Assembly: GCA_900095095.1 (NCBI GenBank)
Contig: FMBT01000295.1
Span: 677,008 to 741,007 of the forward strand
Length of the DNA: 64,000 nucleotides
DNA from: Fragilariopsis cylindrus CCMP1102
Lineage: Eukaryota > Bacillariophyta > Bacillariophyceae > Bacillariales > Bacillariaceae
Direction of reading: 5' to 3'
Shown: positions 54,589 through 64,000 of the stretch, one piece after another
Position numbering within the stretch: the first letter of the stretch is position 1
Layout of the letters: each line of letters opens with the position of its first letter
The notes under the pieces: generated by a model
What the model was told of the DNA's origin: nothing
Databases searched by the model: none
What the model saw: only the letters and a program-made list of their open reading frames with translations
Translations under genes and position numbers: made by a program

Positions 54589-55742
54589 ATGGTATCCAAG
54601 AAGGCATCTACCAAAACACCGGAGCCCTGGGGGCAAAGTGAGGCAAAGAAGCACCTAAGTTTATTGTTAAAGGACGACACTGGTGGTATTGCGGCTATGG
54701 CTGTGGAGGATGTACACAACCTCTCGTCGTTATTCCAACCATACGACATTAAGAAATTTAGAGGCTATTTGACGACTCTAAAGAATAGTATCGCAAAGAA
54801 GAAGGCACCAACCGAAAAACCACCCGCCTGGGGGAAAAGTGAGGCAAAGAAGCACTTAAATGTACTGTTAGAGAACGACACTGGTGGTATTGCGGCTATG
54901 GCTGTGGAGGATGTACACAACCTCTCGCCGTTATTCCAACCATACGACATTAAGAAATTTAGAGGCTATTTGACGACTCAAAAGAATTGTATCGCAAAGA
55001 AGAAGGCACCAACCGAAAAACCACCCGCCTGGGGGAAAAGTGATGCAAGGAAGCACTTACATAAATTGTTAGTGAACAACACTGGTGGTATTGCGGATAT
55101 GGCTGTGAAGGATATACACAACCTCTCGACGTTATTCCAACCATACGACATTAAGAAATTTACAGGCTATTTGAAAACTCTGAAAATTAGTATTGCAAAT
55201 GCAAATCTGCCCAAACCCCCTCCGTGGGGGACGAGCATAGCGAAGCAGACATTAAAACTCTTGCTGGAAAGCGATACAGATAGGGAAATTCATTCAATGG
55301 ATGCAGCAGCTGTTCAAATGCTTTCGTCTTCTTCGAGGACTACAGCCAGACAAATTTCAAGACAAATTTAAAGAATTTGAAGGAAAGTATTAGGACTGAG
55401 AAAGCGGCTGTGAAAAGCGATGAAGAGTTTCTACTTCGCGACAAAGTGATTGTGGAATCGAAGGAAATGTACTATCCTCCCTGGGAGAAGTCTGAAGCAA
55501 AGAGGCTCTTGAGGAAGGATGTCCAGGACAAGAAACACGAACATATCAAACCAAAACAACTGAGGGAAACACGACCGGAGTATATGATGTTCACTGGAAA
55601 AGTTTTTGGTAAGCATATTTATCAGGAGGAACTTAGTCAAGGACAACGGTCGTACTGGATGCACAGAAAGAAATTGAAACAAGAAGCCAAGAAGAAAGCC
55701 AAAGAGAAACAACATCAGAAGTATAGTGCAAGTAAAAGATAG
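54589..55742 (+). CDS. protein of five PW-x-x-S-x-AK repeats, one frame break
   Basis: Repeats start at about 54627, 54828, 55029 and 55221, with an exact 201-bp (67-residue) period for the first three. The consensus is PxWGxSxAKKHLxxLLxxDT, then MAVEDVHNLSxLFQPYDIKK, then FxGYLxTLKxSIAKKKAPTE. In repeat 4 the annotated frame ends at 55371, but the next frame continues FFEDYSQTNFKTNLKNLKES, so a one-base slip near 55325 splits the gene. Repeat 5 (PPWEKSEAKRLL, LRETRPEYMMF) is diverged and followed by a Lys-rich tail. The PW-x-x-S-x-AK...pEY...F...L module recurs in diatom proteins to my recollection; its function is not known to me. A Lys-rich protein; nuclear location is possible. Confidence 0.6.
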
Positions 55743-55992
55743 CTTTTAATTCTTCAACGGTATGCATTCAATACTAATAAATCAGTAGCAAAATAAAGTC
55801 GGTCGATCGTAGAAGAAAGGTCGTACTAGATGCATAGAAAGAAATTGAAACAAGAAGCAAGAAGAAAGCCAAAGAGAAACAACAACAGAAGTATAGTGCA
55901 AGTAAAAAGTAGCTTTTAATTCTTCAACGGTATGCATTCAGTACTAATATATCAGCAGCAAAATGGAAAGTCGGTCGATCGTAGAAGAAAGG
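55648..55992. repeat. 171-bp tandem duplication of the gene's 3' end
   Basis: 55648-55818 (last 30 codons plus 3' flank of the repeat gene) is copied at 55819-55991. The copy keeps GGTCGTACT, TGCATAGAAAGAAATTGAAA and GTCGGTCGATCGTAGAAG but has lost a C in the codon run, so it is non-coding. Confidence 0.85.
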
Positions 55993-56254
55993 AAACTTTC
56001 TAGCCAAAAAAGGTAGCCAAATATAGTACACATAAGATGTATAGTGTAATTAAAAATTAGTTTTATTATGTACTTTTGCGATATTAGACTACTTGGTCCA
56101 TACATACTGTTACACAAATTCAGTAAATATGTTACAATAATATTCAGAGTTTCAGAATATTAGTCCACAGAGGTAAGTCGTGTGTAAATGATACTTAAGA
56201 AAGCACTCTATCTTGATCCCAAAATAGTTGAAAAAGTGCTCGATCGTCGTGTTG
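55993..56254. other. convergent intergenic region
   Basis: AT-rich 3' flanks; nothing supported. Confidence 0.35.
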
Positions 56255-59200
56255 TCATTCGAACTTATGGGGTTTTTCCTGGCAATACTTAATGTGGTTG
56301 GTAATGCCCTGCGTTCGATAGTAAAAGTAACAGTAAGGGCACTTGTACTTTTGTTCTTGCTTATCCTCCTCCAACATATAACCGAACCAGCAATTTTCTT
56401 CTTTTTTTACGAGTAGAAATGGCTTAATAACATCGTTGTCACCATCAGGAAGCATGACAAAAGTATTTGCTCTCATTGAGTCGTCGTTTTCCATAGGCCC
56501 TAGATACTGGGTCATTTTTCTCCTGCTCCTCTTTCCACTACCGGATTCACTTACACCACAGAGCTTCGTTTGTTGTTCGCACGAATTTTACCGCCGTTGC
56601 TACTACCACTGTTCTCCTCCTCCGCCGCCTTATCATTACTATTGTTTTCGGTGGTGGTGATGGTGGATTTCTTCCCTGCTTGTAGTTCGGCCCAATCCTT
56701 ATAATCGTAACCAAGAAGAACAGCCGCCTCTTTCAGTTCAGATGTCAAATCTTTCCATTCTATTCCATCTGAAGATGCCGGACCAAAATTTTCCCACGAA
56801 GTCTTGTCATATCCTAAGTAAACCACTGCAGCCTTTGCTTGAGTAGGAAGTGAATCAAAATGAGAATTTACGTAAGAGCGCTGGCGACGATTACACGTGT
56901 GATGATCTTTCCAAATAGATGATGTCAAGTAGATGCCTTCGTTTTGAAATGTTTCGGAGTTATCAGGTTTCTTAGCAATAGGAATACTACTTATATGTTC
57001 CTTCAATGTATCAATTTTACTGAAAATCATATCGTCGAGCCACTTAGTCATGGAGAGAAAAGAACGAAATAATTTCTCCTTCGATACTTTCTTGGCCAAC
57101 TCTTTACACAGAAGATTAATCAGAGTACAACCAAGACTCGGATTTTTCATAATGTTGTTGATTGTGTCTAACTCATCCTGTAACTTGAGGACTTTCTCAA
57201 TGCCATTGAGGAGTTTGGAAGAAACAGGGAAACAATTAGAAAGATCCGTTTCCTTTGCTGTGTACTTTATCATTATTTCTTTAGCGAATGCTGCAATATT
57301 ATGTCGTTTATTCTCTTCAATAGGCTGTCGTTTATTCTCTGCTTCTCTTATTTCGTCAACTACTAATGGATGTCGAGAAGTATCCCTTGCTATTATTAAT
57401 GCATTGACATCATCGGTGGCTACAGAACGTGAACTAGAAATAGTACTAGAACTAGAAGTAGCTTTTCTTCCTGGTAAGCGATAATTATCAGTCAGAATGT
57501 CACCAAAATTAAACACGAGCTCGCATATTTCTTCTGTATCGAAATTCGCATCGGTTTCGTCTGCCTTTTTTGCCAAATTTGCTGGAATCATCCTTGAATC
57601 GCTGCTGCTGCTGCTATCGCTGCTGCTATCGCTGCTGCTGCTACTGTCGCTGCTACTGTCGCTGCTACTGTCGCTGCTGTTGCTCTTGAATGACGATTGT
57701 AAGAAACGCCAGGTTGTAGATTGGTTCTTTGCACTTTCGCGGATCATGGCGAAAATTTCTTCAGGTGATTTGTTTTCAGTCCGGATACCGTCAACAGCAA
57801 CAATTTTATCACCAAATCCTTTGATGAGCTTCATATTTTCGGCTAGGCCTGCACTACCATCTTGAGATCGTTTATACGAAACAAACTTTACCGAACCATT
57901 TTCATCAGTATCTAAATCAACCATGAATGATCTAGTGGTAGGCATCATCACATCATATTCACCTGGGCCTGTAGGAAGTTGTTGGTTATCATCGCTGCTG
58001 TCGCTTTGGGTGGACGGATTCAATACATAATGGTTCTTCATTTTCAACAGTGTATTAGCAGTGTTGTTTGTGGATTCCAGTTTTAGCGCAGCTATTTCTT
58101 TTTTTAAAGAAACGACTTCTTGGCGACTGACCTCGTTATTTTCTTCTAAAGACTTGATGAAAGGGTTCAACATAATCACTTGCCTAAGGCTGTCCACCAC
58201 ACTTTTATTTAAATTGTCATCTTTAAGAATAGCAGCGGCTTCTTCAAGGGCAGCAGCAATGATGGAATCAGAATAAGATTCAGATTCAAAATCAGATTCA
58301 GAATTAGATGTGCTGTTCAATTCATCCCTGATCAACTCCCCAATATAGAGTCCAAGACGGGTATCCAAATGTTTTAGAAAGTGAGCAGAGAGATACATGG
58401 TGCTGGGATGACCAGAGACTGCACCATCAAATTTATCTCCACCATCCACAGCTTGTTCTGTAGAACCAGCACCAGTAGGAGAAGATGATTTACGACCATG
58501 TGCGTCAGTAACAATAGCAACCGGTCTAGCATCAGCAGGCAATTCCAGCTCCTGATCATGAGCCTTCAAATTTTCTTCGACTTGGGAACACATCGGTACG
58601 ATTGACGTTGACATCTTAGCTCCATCACTATTATGAGATGATAATAATGGATGTGCAGCAGTAGTATCCTTAGATATTGTAGTATCAGCACCAGCCGGAC
58701 CACCATCAGATGCTGCTGTAATATCAGTAGATTCGTGCGCTAAATCAGCAGCAGCAGCAGCAGCAGTTGTTGTTGTTGCAATTTTAGTAGATGGCTGACC
58801 CACAAGTGTAGTAGTTTCAGTATCAGGAGCAGCAACAGCTATCTCTCGAACTCTCTCTTCTTCTTCACGAATATGGGTTCGAAGGTCTTCAAGCATCAAC
58901 ACGTAGTTCCCATTTCCTTGTTGCATAAGCTTGTTGATGTCTTTGACCTCATCAGGGACACCTTCAAACAGCATGTGAAGCACATTGAGGTACATTTCTT
59001 CCCGTTTATCAACATAAGGAGATAAAGCTGCAATAGCATCCTCTCGTGTCTTAAAAGTTACAGTATAATGTTTCCACATGTTAATGAAACGATTGATATA
59101 ATCATCATCAACAGTCGATGTATGCACAGTAGCAAGAGCCTTTACGTTTGTGCCCGACTTAGATGTAGTAGTAGTAGTAGTAGTAGTACGTCGATTGACA

Positions 59201-59679
59201 TCAGTTTGTGGAAATCGTTTGCTGTGACGTTCTTGAATACCACCATTAGTCGCATCACCGACAGCAACAGTAGTAGTAGTAATAGGCGAACCACTATTAC
59301 CAGCTGATATAGATAGTTGTGCAGCAGCAGCAGTATTTTCTTGTGCGTGTATTACGTTTGCACCCGACGTAAATGTAGATGTAGATGTAGTAGTGGGAGG
59401 AGTACCGGTACCAGGCGGACCACCATTAGTCGTAGCACCGACATTTTCATTGTCCTTATTACTTTCGTTTTTCTTTTGTACTAGGTGTCGCTGTATATAC
59501 TGTGATGCCGTTCGAAAATTATTCACAACTGGAAATCGTGCACCAATATCATCTAGAAGAGGACTGCTATTCTGACTACTCTGACTAGTAGTGTTCTTTC
59601 TTTCCGAGGGATTTTTCTTCCTACGACTGTTTGGAGTAAAAGGTATAGTGCTGTTGATGTTGCTGTTGTTTGTCACCAT
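56255..59679 (-). CDS. large orphan protein with PDZ-like domain and C-terminal C2HC finger
   Basis: The main frame (59679-56551) gives 1,042 residues. It has a Ser/Thr/Asn-rich N-terminus with TTTTTT and AAAA runs, then a folded region near residues 190-280 (FINMWKHYTVTFKTREDAIA, MYLNVLHMLFEGVPDEV). A PDZ-like domain lies near residues 575-655 (SFMVDLDTDENGSVKFVS, LIKGFGDKIVAVDGIRTENK, TTWRFLQ), then a (DSSS)n run and helical sequence. KAAVVYLGYDKTSWENF and EAAVLLGYDYKDWAELQ are two repeats near the end. The frame stops at 56551. The next frame continues to 56255 with FLLVKKEENCWFGYMLEED and the finger CPYCYFYYRTQGITNHIKYC (C-x2-C-x11-H-x3-C), matching the C-terminus of the gene at 60782. 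The junction is either one indel or a 32-bp GTAAGT...GCAG intron near 56540-56565. Function unknown. Confidence 0.6.
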
Positions 59680-60781
59680 CGTCGAAGTGGTAGCCGTTTG
59701 CTATAGGATTTTTTTGTGTTGTGTTGTGTTGTGTTGTGATTTTGTTTGTATTTATTTTGTGACTTTCGATAAAAAACGAGCCGTGTCGGAAAACTGCTGG
59801 TTTTATTCCTAGAGAAGACTTGTTCTCTAGTGTAAAGGTGTGAATATACCATGTTGGACCGTGCTGTTGGCAGAAATCATTCCTGTGAAGAAGAAAAAAC
59901 GTAGCGTGTCCAACGTATCACTTTTAAGCAAGAACTCCATTCTACTATGTCGTAATAGTCGATTGTTATTTTTGATGCAGTCCTATATTGAAGAGATAGT
60001 AATAAGTGAGAAAATCACATAATAATGAAAATTTCGTGTACTACCCCTTTAAATTGGATCTCTAGTACTGAAAGTCCTGTAGAAACCTACGAGAGAAAAG
60101 ACTAATTCTTTTTTGCGACAAAAAAAATCGTCGGTTGAATCAAAAAAAAAATTCTCATATATAGAATTATTTGAATCGCGCGAGTCGAAAAAATCATCAT
60201 GGATATAATAACTACATGTTTTGCACTGCGAATGTTTTCAAAAAGACTTAATTAGTCTCTATAATTTTAACCGTTTCATCTACAGTATTATATGCAGGTA
60301 CACACACTCAATACCTGATAGCACGACCACGCTAATCGCTAAAACGCCTATTTGTGTATTAAACAACAAGCTTACTTTCAGTTGCCTTATTGTCTCTTTA
60401 GTAAAAACGGCAACAGACACATCTTCACTGCTATGCTGCTATGTGCTACCACAACAGATCGTTCACTGCTATGCTGCTACGTCCACGCTAGTGCACACGC
60501 TAGTACACACGCTAGAATACTATCCTTTACTACCACAACAGATCGTTCACTGCTATGCTGCTATGCTATTCGGCGGTCCACGCTGGGCCTGTCGTAGTGG
60601 CAGCGATGTATCTACTACATGATACACGATGAGTGTGTGTTTTGTGTTCTACTTTCCTCTTCGTAGTGGTAGCGATGTATCTACTACACGAGATGAGTGT
60701 GTGTTTTGTGTTTTACTTTCTCATAATAAATACATTGTATAAGTTTAAAAGTACAATAATAAACTAACTACATTCATTAGT
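59680..60781. other. divergent intergenic region with duplicated blocks
   Basis: No gene supported. TTGTGTTGTGTTGTGTTGTG at 59715-59736; two duplicated blocks at 60427-60568 and 60590-60722 (listed separately). Confidence 0.4.
60427..60722. repeat. two sets of direct repeats upstream of the coiled-coil/finger gene
   Basis: Set 1: CTACCACAACAGATCGTTCA and CTGCTATGCTGCTA at 60445-60480 and again at 60530-60565, with three CACGCTAGT units between. Set 2: CGTAGTGG, AGCGATGTATCTACTACA and GATGAGTGTGTGTTTTGTGT at 60593-60653 and 60664-60722. Both lie within 350 bp upstream of the ATG at 60782. Confidence 0.8.
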
Positions 60782-63004
60782 ATGCATCTCTTTAACAACG
60801 ACGATGGCAAAACAGTCAACATGGAATTGCCAAAGAAAGACGATGTCTTGGCAAGTCTTAGGTTTCGGCACCTTTTATTACAACAACGCCTTGACAAGCA
60901 GATCAAGAAGGCTGAAGAAGAAAAAGAAGAAGCTGCATTGAAGGCTAAAGAAGAAAAAGAAAAAGCTGCACTGAAGGCTAAAGAAGAAAAAGACGAAGCT
61001 GCATTGAAGCTCAAGAAGGCTACAAAGTGCATCGAATTATCGAAGACGATGTTGGTTAATATGGATAAAAATTCAAAGGAAGAGCTTTCTTTGAAGAAAG
61101 AATTAGTGAAGGCTCTTACTAATGCTGCAGACGCTCAATTGGCGTTAAAAGACACTCAATTGACTATTTCCAGAGCAGGGGAAGAGGCGGCTGAGATTCG
61201 TGTACAGTCGACTTTACAGGATGGTATAGAGTCTCTCGAAGCAGAGACGAAGTTAAAAGTATTAGCTGAGGATACTGTGGCTCGTTTACAAAATCGTGTA
61301 ACGACTTTAGAAGAAGATGTGACTTTACAGGGTAAGTCTCTCGAAGCAGAGACGAAGTTAAAAGTATTAGCTGAGGATAATGTGGCTCGTTTACAAAATC
61401 GTGTAACGACTTTAGAAGAAGATGTGACTTTACAGGGTAAGTCTCTCGAAGCAGAGACGAAGTTAAAAGTATTAGCTGAGGATAATGTGGCTCGTTTACA
61501 AAATCGTGTAACGACTTTAGAAGAAGATGTGACTTTACAGGGTAAGTCTCTCGAAGCAGAGACGAAGTTAAAGGTATTAGCTGAGGATAATGTGGCTCGT
61601 TTACAGTCGTCTCTGGAAAAGGAGAAGAAGTTAAAAGTTGAAGCTCAGACTCTTGTAACGACTTTACAAGAAGAAAAAGTAAATGCTCAGACTCGTGTAG
61701 CGGCTTTAAACCAGGAAGAGACGAAGTTAAAAGCGAAAGCCGAGAGTGATGTGGTTCGTTTACAGACGTTTCTGGAAAAGGAGACGAACTTAAAAGCGAA
61801 AGCCGAGAGTGATGTGGTTCGTTTACAGACGTCTCTGGGAGAGGAGAAGAAGTTAAAAAAAGAAGCTTCGAAAATGGTCGATTATTTACACGAAAAGCGA
61901 TCTGAAGAAAAAGAAACTTCAGAACAGAATGCTAAGGGTCTTCAATTCAAATACGAGCAAACAGAGAAGGAGAAAAAATCTCTTAAAGATAATCTTACAT
62001 CGACCACTAACGACCTCATGAACGCAAATGGTGAACTCAAGACATCCGATGGTAAACTCAAGACATCCGAAAAGGCGAAGGTTGCCCTTAACAAGAAATT
62101 ACAAGAAACAATCAAGGCGCTAGCTTTAGCGAAAGACGGTACTCATCTTGAATATGTGACTAGGATTGACAAGAATCGTAATTACAAAGCGTCAAAGCTT
62201 CAAGAGCTGACCGATTTGGCTGAGTTGTTATACAAAAAGTTTTTAGAAAAAGATCTTCCCAAAAACAAGGATAATGAAGACTTTCCATTCCCACTCAAGG
62301 AAGTCGCCAACGGAGGCGTTCTTTTAGAGTTGGAACAAGAAATTGATACTATTGTTGAAATCAAATCTGATCAAATTCTCTTTCGTACCTTCAATGATCT
62401 TATCTGGAAAATATTCTTCAACGACAAGAGTCCTGAGACATATGATATTTTCTTATCCTTCAACGGATGGATAGGCACGAACTTTTTTGATCCGAGGAAC
62501 GCATTAAACTGTACGATCAGGAAGAAGCGTAAGAGAAACGAAGTGTCTCCAGATTCTTCGGGGGTAAACACGCGCAGCAAGCCAACTCCTACTTCTGTGT
62601 CAACTGGTGGTTCTAATTCTTCTGTGAATGGAAGCTTAATATCATCTCCTACAGGAAGTACTACTTCTACTACTTCTACATCTACATCTAAATCCAGCAA
62701 GTTTGTGGGCCCAGGTAAGATTAAACTAAAATATAACGCAACAGGTAACGAAAAAGCAGGTTCATTAATTAACTGGACTGGAAATCATGGAGGTGTGCGC
62801 AGAAGTGAACCAATTTTGTTATATGGACGAAAAAAACCTATTACAGATGGGATATGGTGGGCTTATAAACTAACGAAAGATGAAACAGGCAAGTTACGTT
62901 GTCCCTTTTGTGAAGATTCATTCTCAAGCCAAGGATTTACTAACCATGTAAAAGGCTGTACACAGAATCCGAAGAGTAAGAAGTACACTGGATCCGAAGA
63001 GTAA
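60782..63004 (+). CDS. coiled-coil protein with exact 35-residue repeats and C-terminal C2HC finger
   Basis: An intact 740-residue frame. Residues 1-450 are a long coiled coil, including (EEKEEAALKAK)n and four units of 35 residues (SLEAETKLKVLAEDNVARLQ...). These start at 61231, 61336, 61441 and 61546, an exact 105-bp period, and 35 residues equal five heptads, so the repeats preserve the coil register. Residues 460-580 are a distinct folded domain (YKASKLQELTDLAELLYKKF, ILFRTFNDLIWKIFFNDKSP). A basic Ser/Thr linker follows. The C-terminus has PILLYGRKKPITDGIWWAYK and the finger CPFCEDSFSSQGFTNHVKGC, the same C-x2-C-x11-H-x3-C and QG-x-TNH as in the gene at 56255. Function unknown; the finger suggests DNA or protein binding. 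Confidence 0.7.
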   Translation: MHLFNNDDGKTVNMELPKKDDVLASLRFRHLLLQQRLDKQIKKAEEEKEEAALKAKEEKEKAALKAKEEKDEAALKLKKATKCIELSKTMLVNMDKNSKEELSLKKELVKALTNAADAQLALKDTQLTISRAGEEAAEIRVQSTLQDGIESLEAETKLKVLAEDTVARLQNRVTTLEEDVTLQGKSLEAETKLKVLAEDNVARLQNRVTTLEEDVTLQGKSLEAETKLKVLAEDNVARLQNRVTTLEEDVTLQGKSLEAETKLKVLAEDNVARLQSSLEKEKKLKVEAQTLVTTLQEEKVNAQTRVAALNQEETKLKAKAESDVVRLQTFLEKETNLKAKAESDVVRLQTSLGEEKKLKKEASKMVDYLHEKRSEEKETSEQNAKGLQFKYEQTEKEKKSLKDNLTSTTNDLMNANGELKTSDGKLKTSEKAKVALNKKLQETIKALALAKDGTHLEYVTRIDKNRNYKASKLQELTDLAELLYKKFLEKDLPKNKDNEDFPFPLKEVANGGVLLELEQEIDTIVEIKSDQILFRTFNDLIWKIFFNDKSPETYDIFLSFNGWIGTNFFDPRNALNCTIRKKRKRNEVSPDSSGVNTRSKPTPTSVSTGGSNSSVNGSLISSPTGSTTSTTSTSTSKSSKFVGPGKIKLKYNATGNEKAGSLINWTGNHGGVRRSEPILLYGRKKPITDGIWWAYKLTKDETGKLRCPFCEDSFSSQGFTNHVKGCTQNPKSKKYTGSEE

Positions 63005-63342
63005 GAATAGTAAGAAGGACGCGGGCTAACGAGCATTGTTCCTCTTATTACACACACGAAGAATCTTTCTTTTATGACATCAAGGCATGCTACTGTTGCG
63101 TTCGCGGTACGGGACATATTCAGAATAGTAGTAATATAGCATAGAAGGAGGACAGGAAGAAGAAAAACAAGACGAAGATTCATTGAACAAACAAAAAATT
63201 AAAGAGCAAATACATTTAATAATTATAACAAACAACACGAACAAGAACGAACGAACAGTATATTATAGTAGATTCGTAATTACCTAACAATAGTAATATT
63301 ATATTATTCTCCATGCTGTGTATAATTGCTGTTACTATAGTG

Positions 63343-63416
63343 TTCGTGTTCGTATTCGTATTCGTATTCGTATTCGTATTCGTATTCGTGTTCGTGTTTG
63401 TGTTCGTGTTCGTGTT
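63343..63416. repeat. TTCGTR hexanucleotide microsatellite
   Basis: About twelve TTCGTA/TTCGTG units; a shorter run recurs at 63577-63594. Confidence 0.9.
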
Positions 63417-63430
63417 TTTATATTGTAGTT

Positions 63431-63530
63431 GCTGATTTGTATTTATTTATTTTAATGATAAACGCTCAATGCGTTTATTCTATTATTAATCATGAATGAG
63501 ATGATTGATGCATACACATCTTTCTTCTAT
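63431..63530 (+). repeat. island repeat, copy C
   Basis: Ordered blocks: AATGATAAACGCTCAATGCG, TTTATTCTATTATTA, ATCATGAATGAGATGATTGA, TGCATACACATC-TTCTTCT. Part of a tandem pair with copy D. Confidence 0.85.
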
Positions 63531-63611
63531 CTTTCTTCCTTTCTTCCTTTCTTATATACACTAGTAGTTCTCTACGTATTCGTATTCGTGTTCGTGGTTT
63601 TGTACTGTAGT

Positions 63612-63710
63612 TGTTGATTTGTATTTATTTATTTTAATGATAAACGCTCAATGCGTTTATTCTATTATTAATCATGAATGAGATGATGCATACGCATCAT
63701 TCTTCTATCT
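63612..63710 (+). repeat. island repeat, copy D
   Basis: Same blocks as copy C with few changes, including the shared lead GATTTGTATTTATTTATTTT. Confidence 0.85.
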
Positions 63711-63794
63711 TTCTTCCCTGTCTTATATATACTAGTAGTTTACGTAGTCTACGTAGTATTATTGCTTCTTATCTATACACGAAATTGCTCCACG

Positions 63795-63907
63795 TTATTT
63801 CTTTTCACACATATGTTGTTCCAGCTCATCAAGAATAGCACCCGTCTCCGTGAGACTTTTTACAGGGTCGACTACTAAGGAAGAGTCAGATTGAATCATC
63901 ACTCCCC
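63795..63907 (-). CDS. probable terminal exon of a gene running off the window
   Basis: On the minus strand, after a CTTCTACTAG acceptor-like site at 63908, the frame reads VMIQSDSSLVVDPVKSL and continues TETGAILDELEQHMCEKK to a TAA at 63795-63797. The composition is protein-like and non-repetitive. The rest of the gene would lie beyond 64000. Not recognised; support is limited to splice-site and composition. Confidence 0.35.
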
Positions 63908-64000
63908 CTAGTAGAAGTCATTCATTCATTGCCTATATTTTTCTTTGTAGAGGAAAAACATTGTGCAGTTGAACTTATAATACTACGAGCATATTCTCAG

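Larger units (their letters stand above)
63005..63794. other. intergenic region with microsatellite and repeat copies C and D
   Basis: No gene supported. Contains the TTCGTA/TTCGTG hexanucleotide tract and a roughly 180-bp tandem duplication that carries island-repeat copies C and D. Confidence 0.5.

Noticed and set aside
42381-63004. Integrated giant virus or Polinton-type element as the source of the island.
   Set aside because: I see no major capsid protein, packaging ATPase, DNA polymerase B, protease or retroviral-type integrase; introns and orphan domains do not fit.

Overview
The window is eukaryotic nuclear DNA, most likely from a pennate-type diatom or close ochrophyte. The evidence is AT-rich sequence full of trinucleotide and pentanucleotide microsatellites, short GT-AG introns of about 76-250 bp, Asn/Ser/Asp/Gln homopolymer tails, a helicase-associated-domain protein of the kind expanded in diatoms, and a parvulin with a signal peptide followed by an AS-F plastid-targeting junction. 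No bacterial operons, rRNA, CRISPR array or convincing tRNA was seen. I cannot name the species.

Layout. Positions 1-2760 hold the 3' part of a LINE-type retrotransposon with an RNase H domain. From 2.9 to 38.7 kb lies an ordinary gene-rich stretch: a 7-TM protein, an alpha/beta hydrolase, a TM protein with a huge Asn-rich tail, an ACT-domain protein, a decayed M17 aminopeptidase lacking its catalytic core, a helicase-associated-domain protein, a long coiled-coil gene, a three-exon gene for the mitochondrial small Tim protein Tim9, a Cys-rich single-TM protein, a copper amine oxidase, a CRAL-TRIO protein, a plastid-type parvulin, an EamA transporter, a leucine-rich-repeat gene, two paralogous low-complexity proteins, a small MITE and a metzincin-like metallopeptidase.

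From about 39.3 to 63.7 kb the character changes. This is an island of modular, mostly orphan genes. It opens with a fusion of membrane segments, a ubiquitin-like domain ending in Gly-Gly, an RG-rich linker and a Harbinger-type DDE transposase, followed in the same frame after one TAA by a MYND zinc finger. Further in are a coiled-coil/Tudor-like/Cys-rich/DnaJ protein, an acidic-then-basic three-exon gene, a TM/IQ-motif protein, a protein built of 67-residue PW-x-x-S-x-AK repeats, and two otherwise different large proteins (one with a PDZ-like domain, one a coiled coil with exact 105-bp repeats) that end in the same C2HC finger. An approximately 85-bp repeat occurs four times around this island (41.85, 51.5, 63.45 and 63.63 kb), and several island genes have tandemly duplicated upstream DNA. 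How these genes work together is unknown. The shared finger, Tudor-like, MYND and transposase domains suggest a chromatin or mobile-element theme, but that is inference.

Reading frames are interrupted in about twenty places, often at short homopolymer runs inside otherwise conserved proteins. I read most of these as consensus indels in the assembly or very recent lesions. Broken genes are annotated over their full extent with the break positions given.
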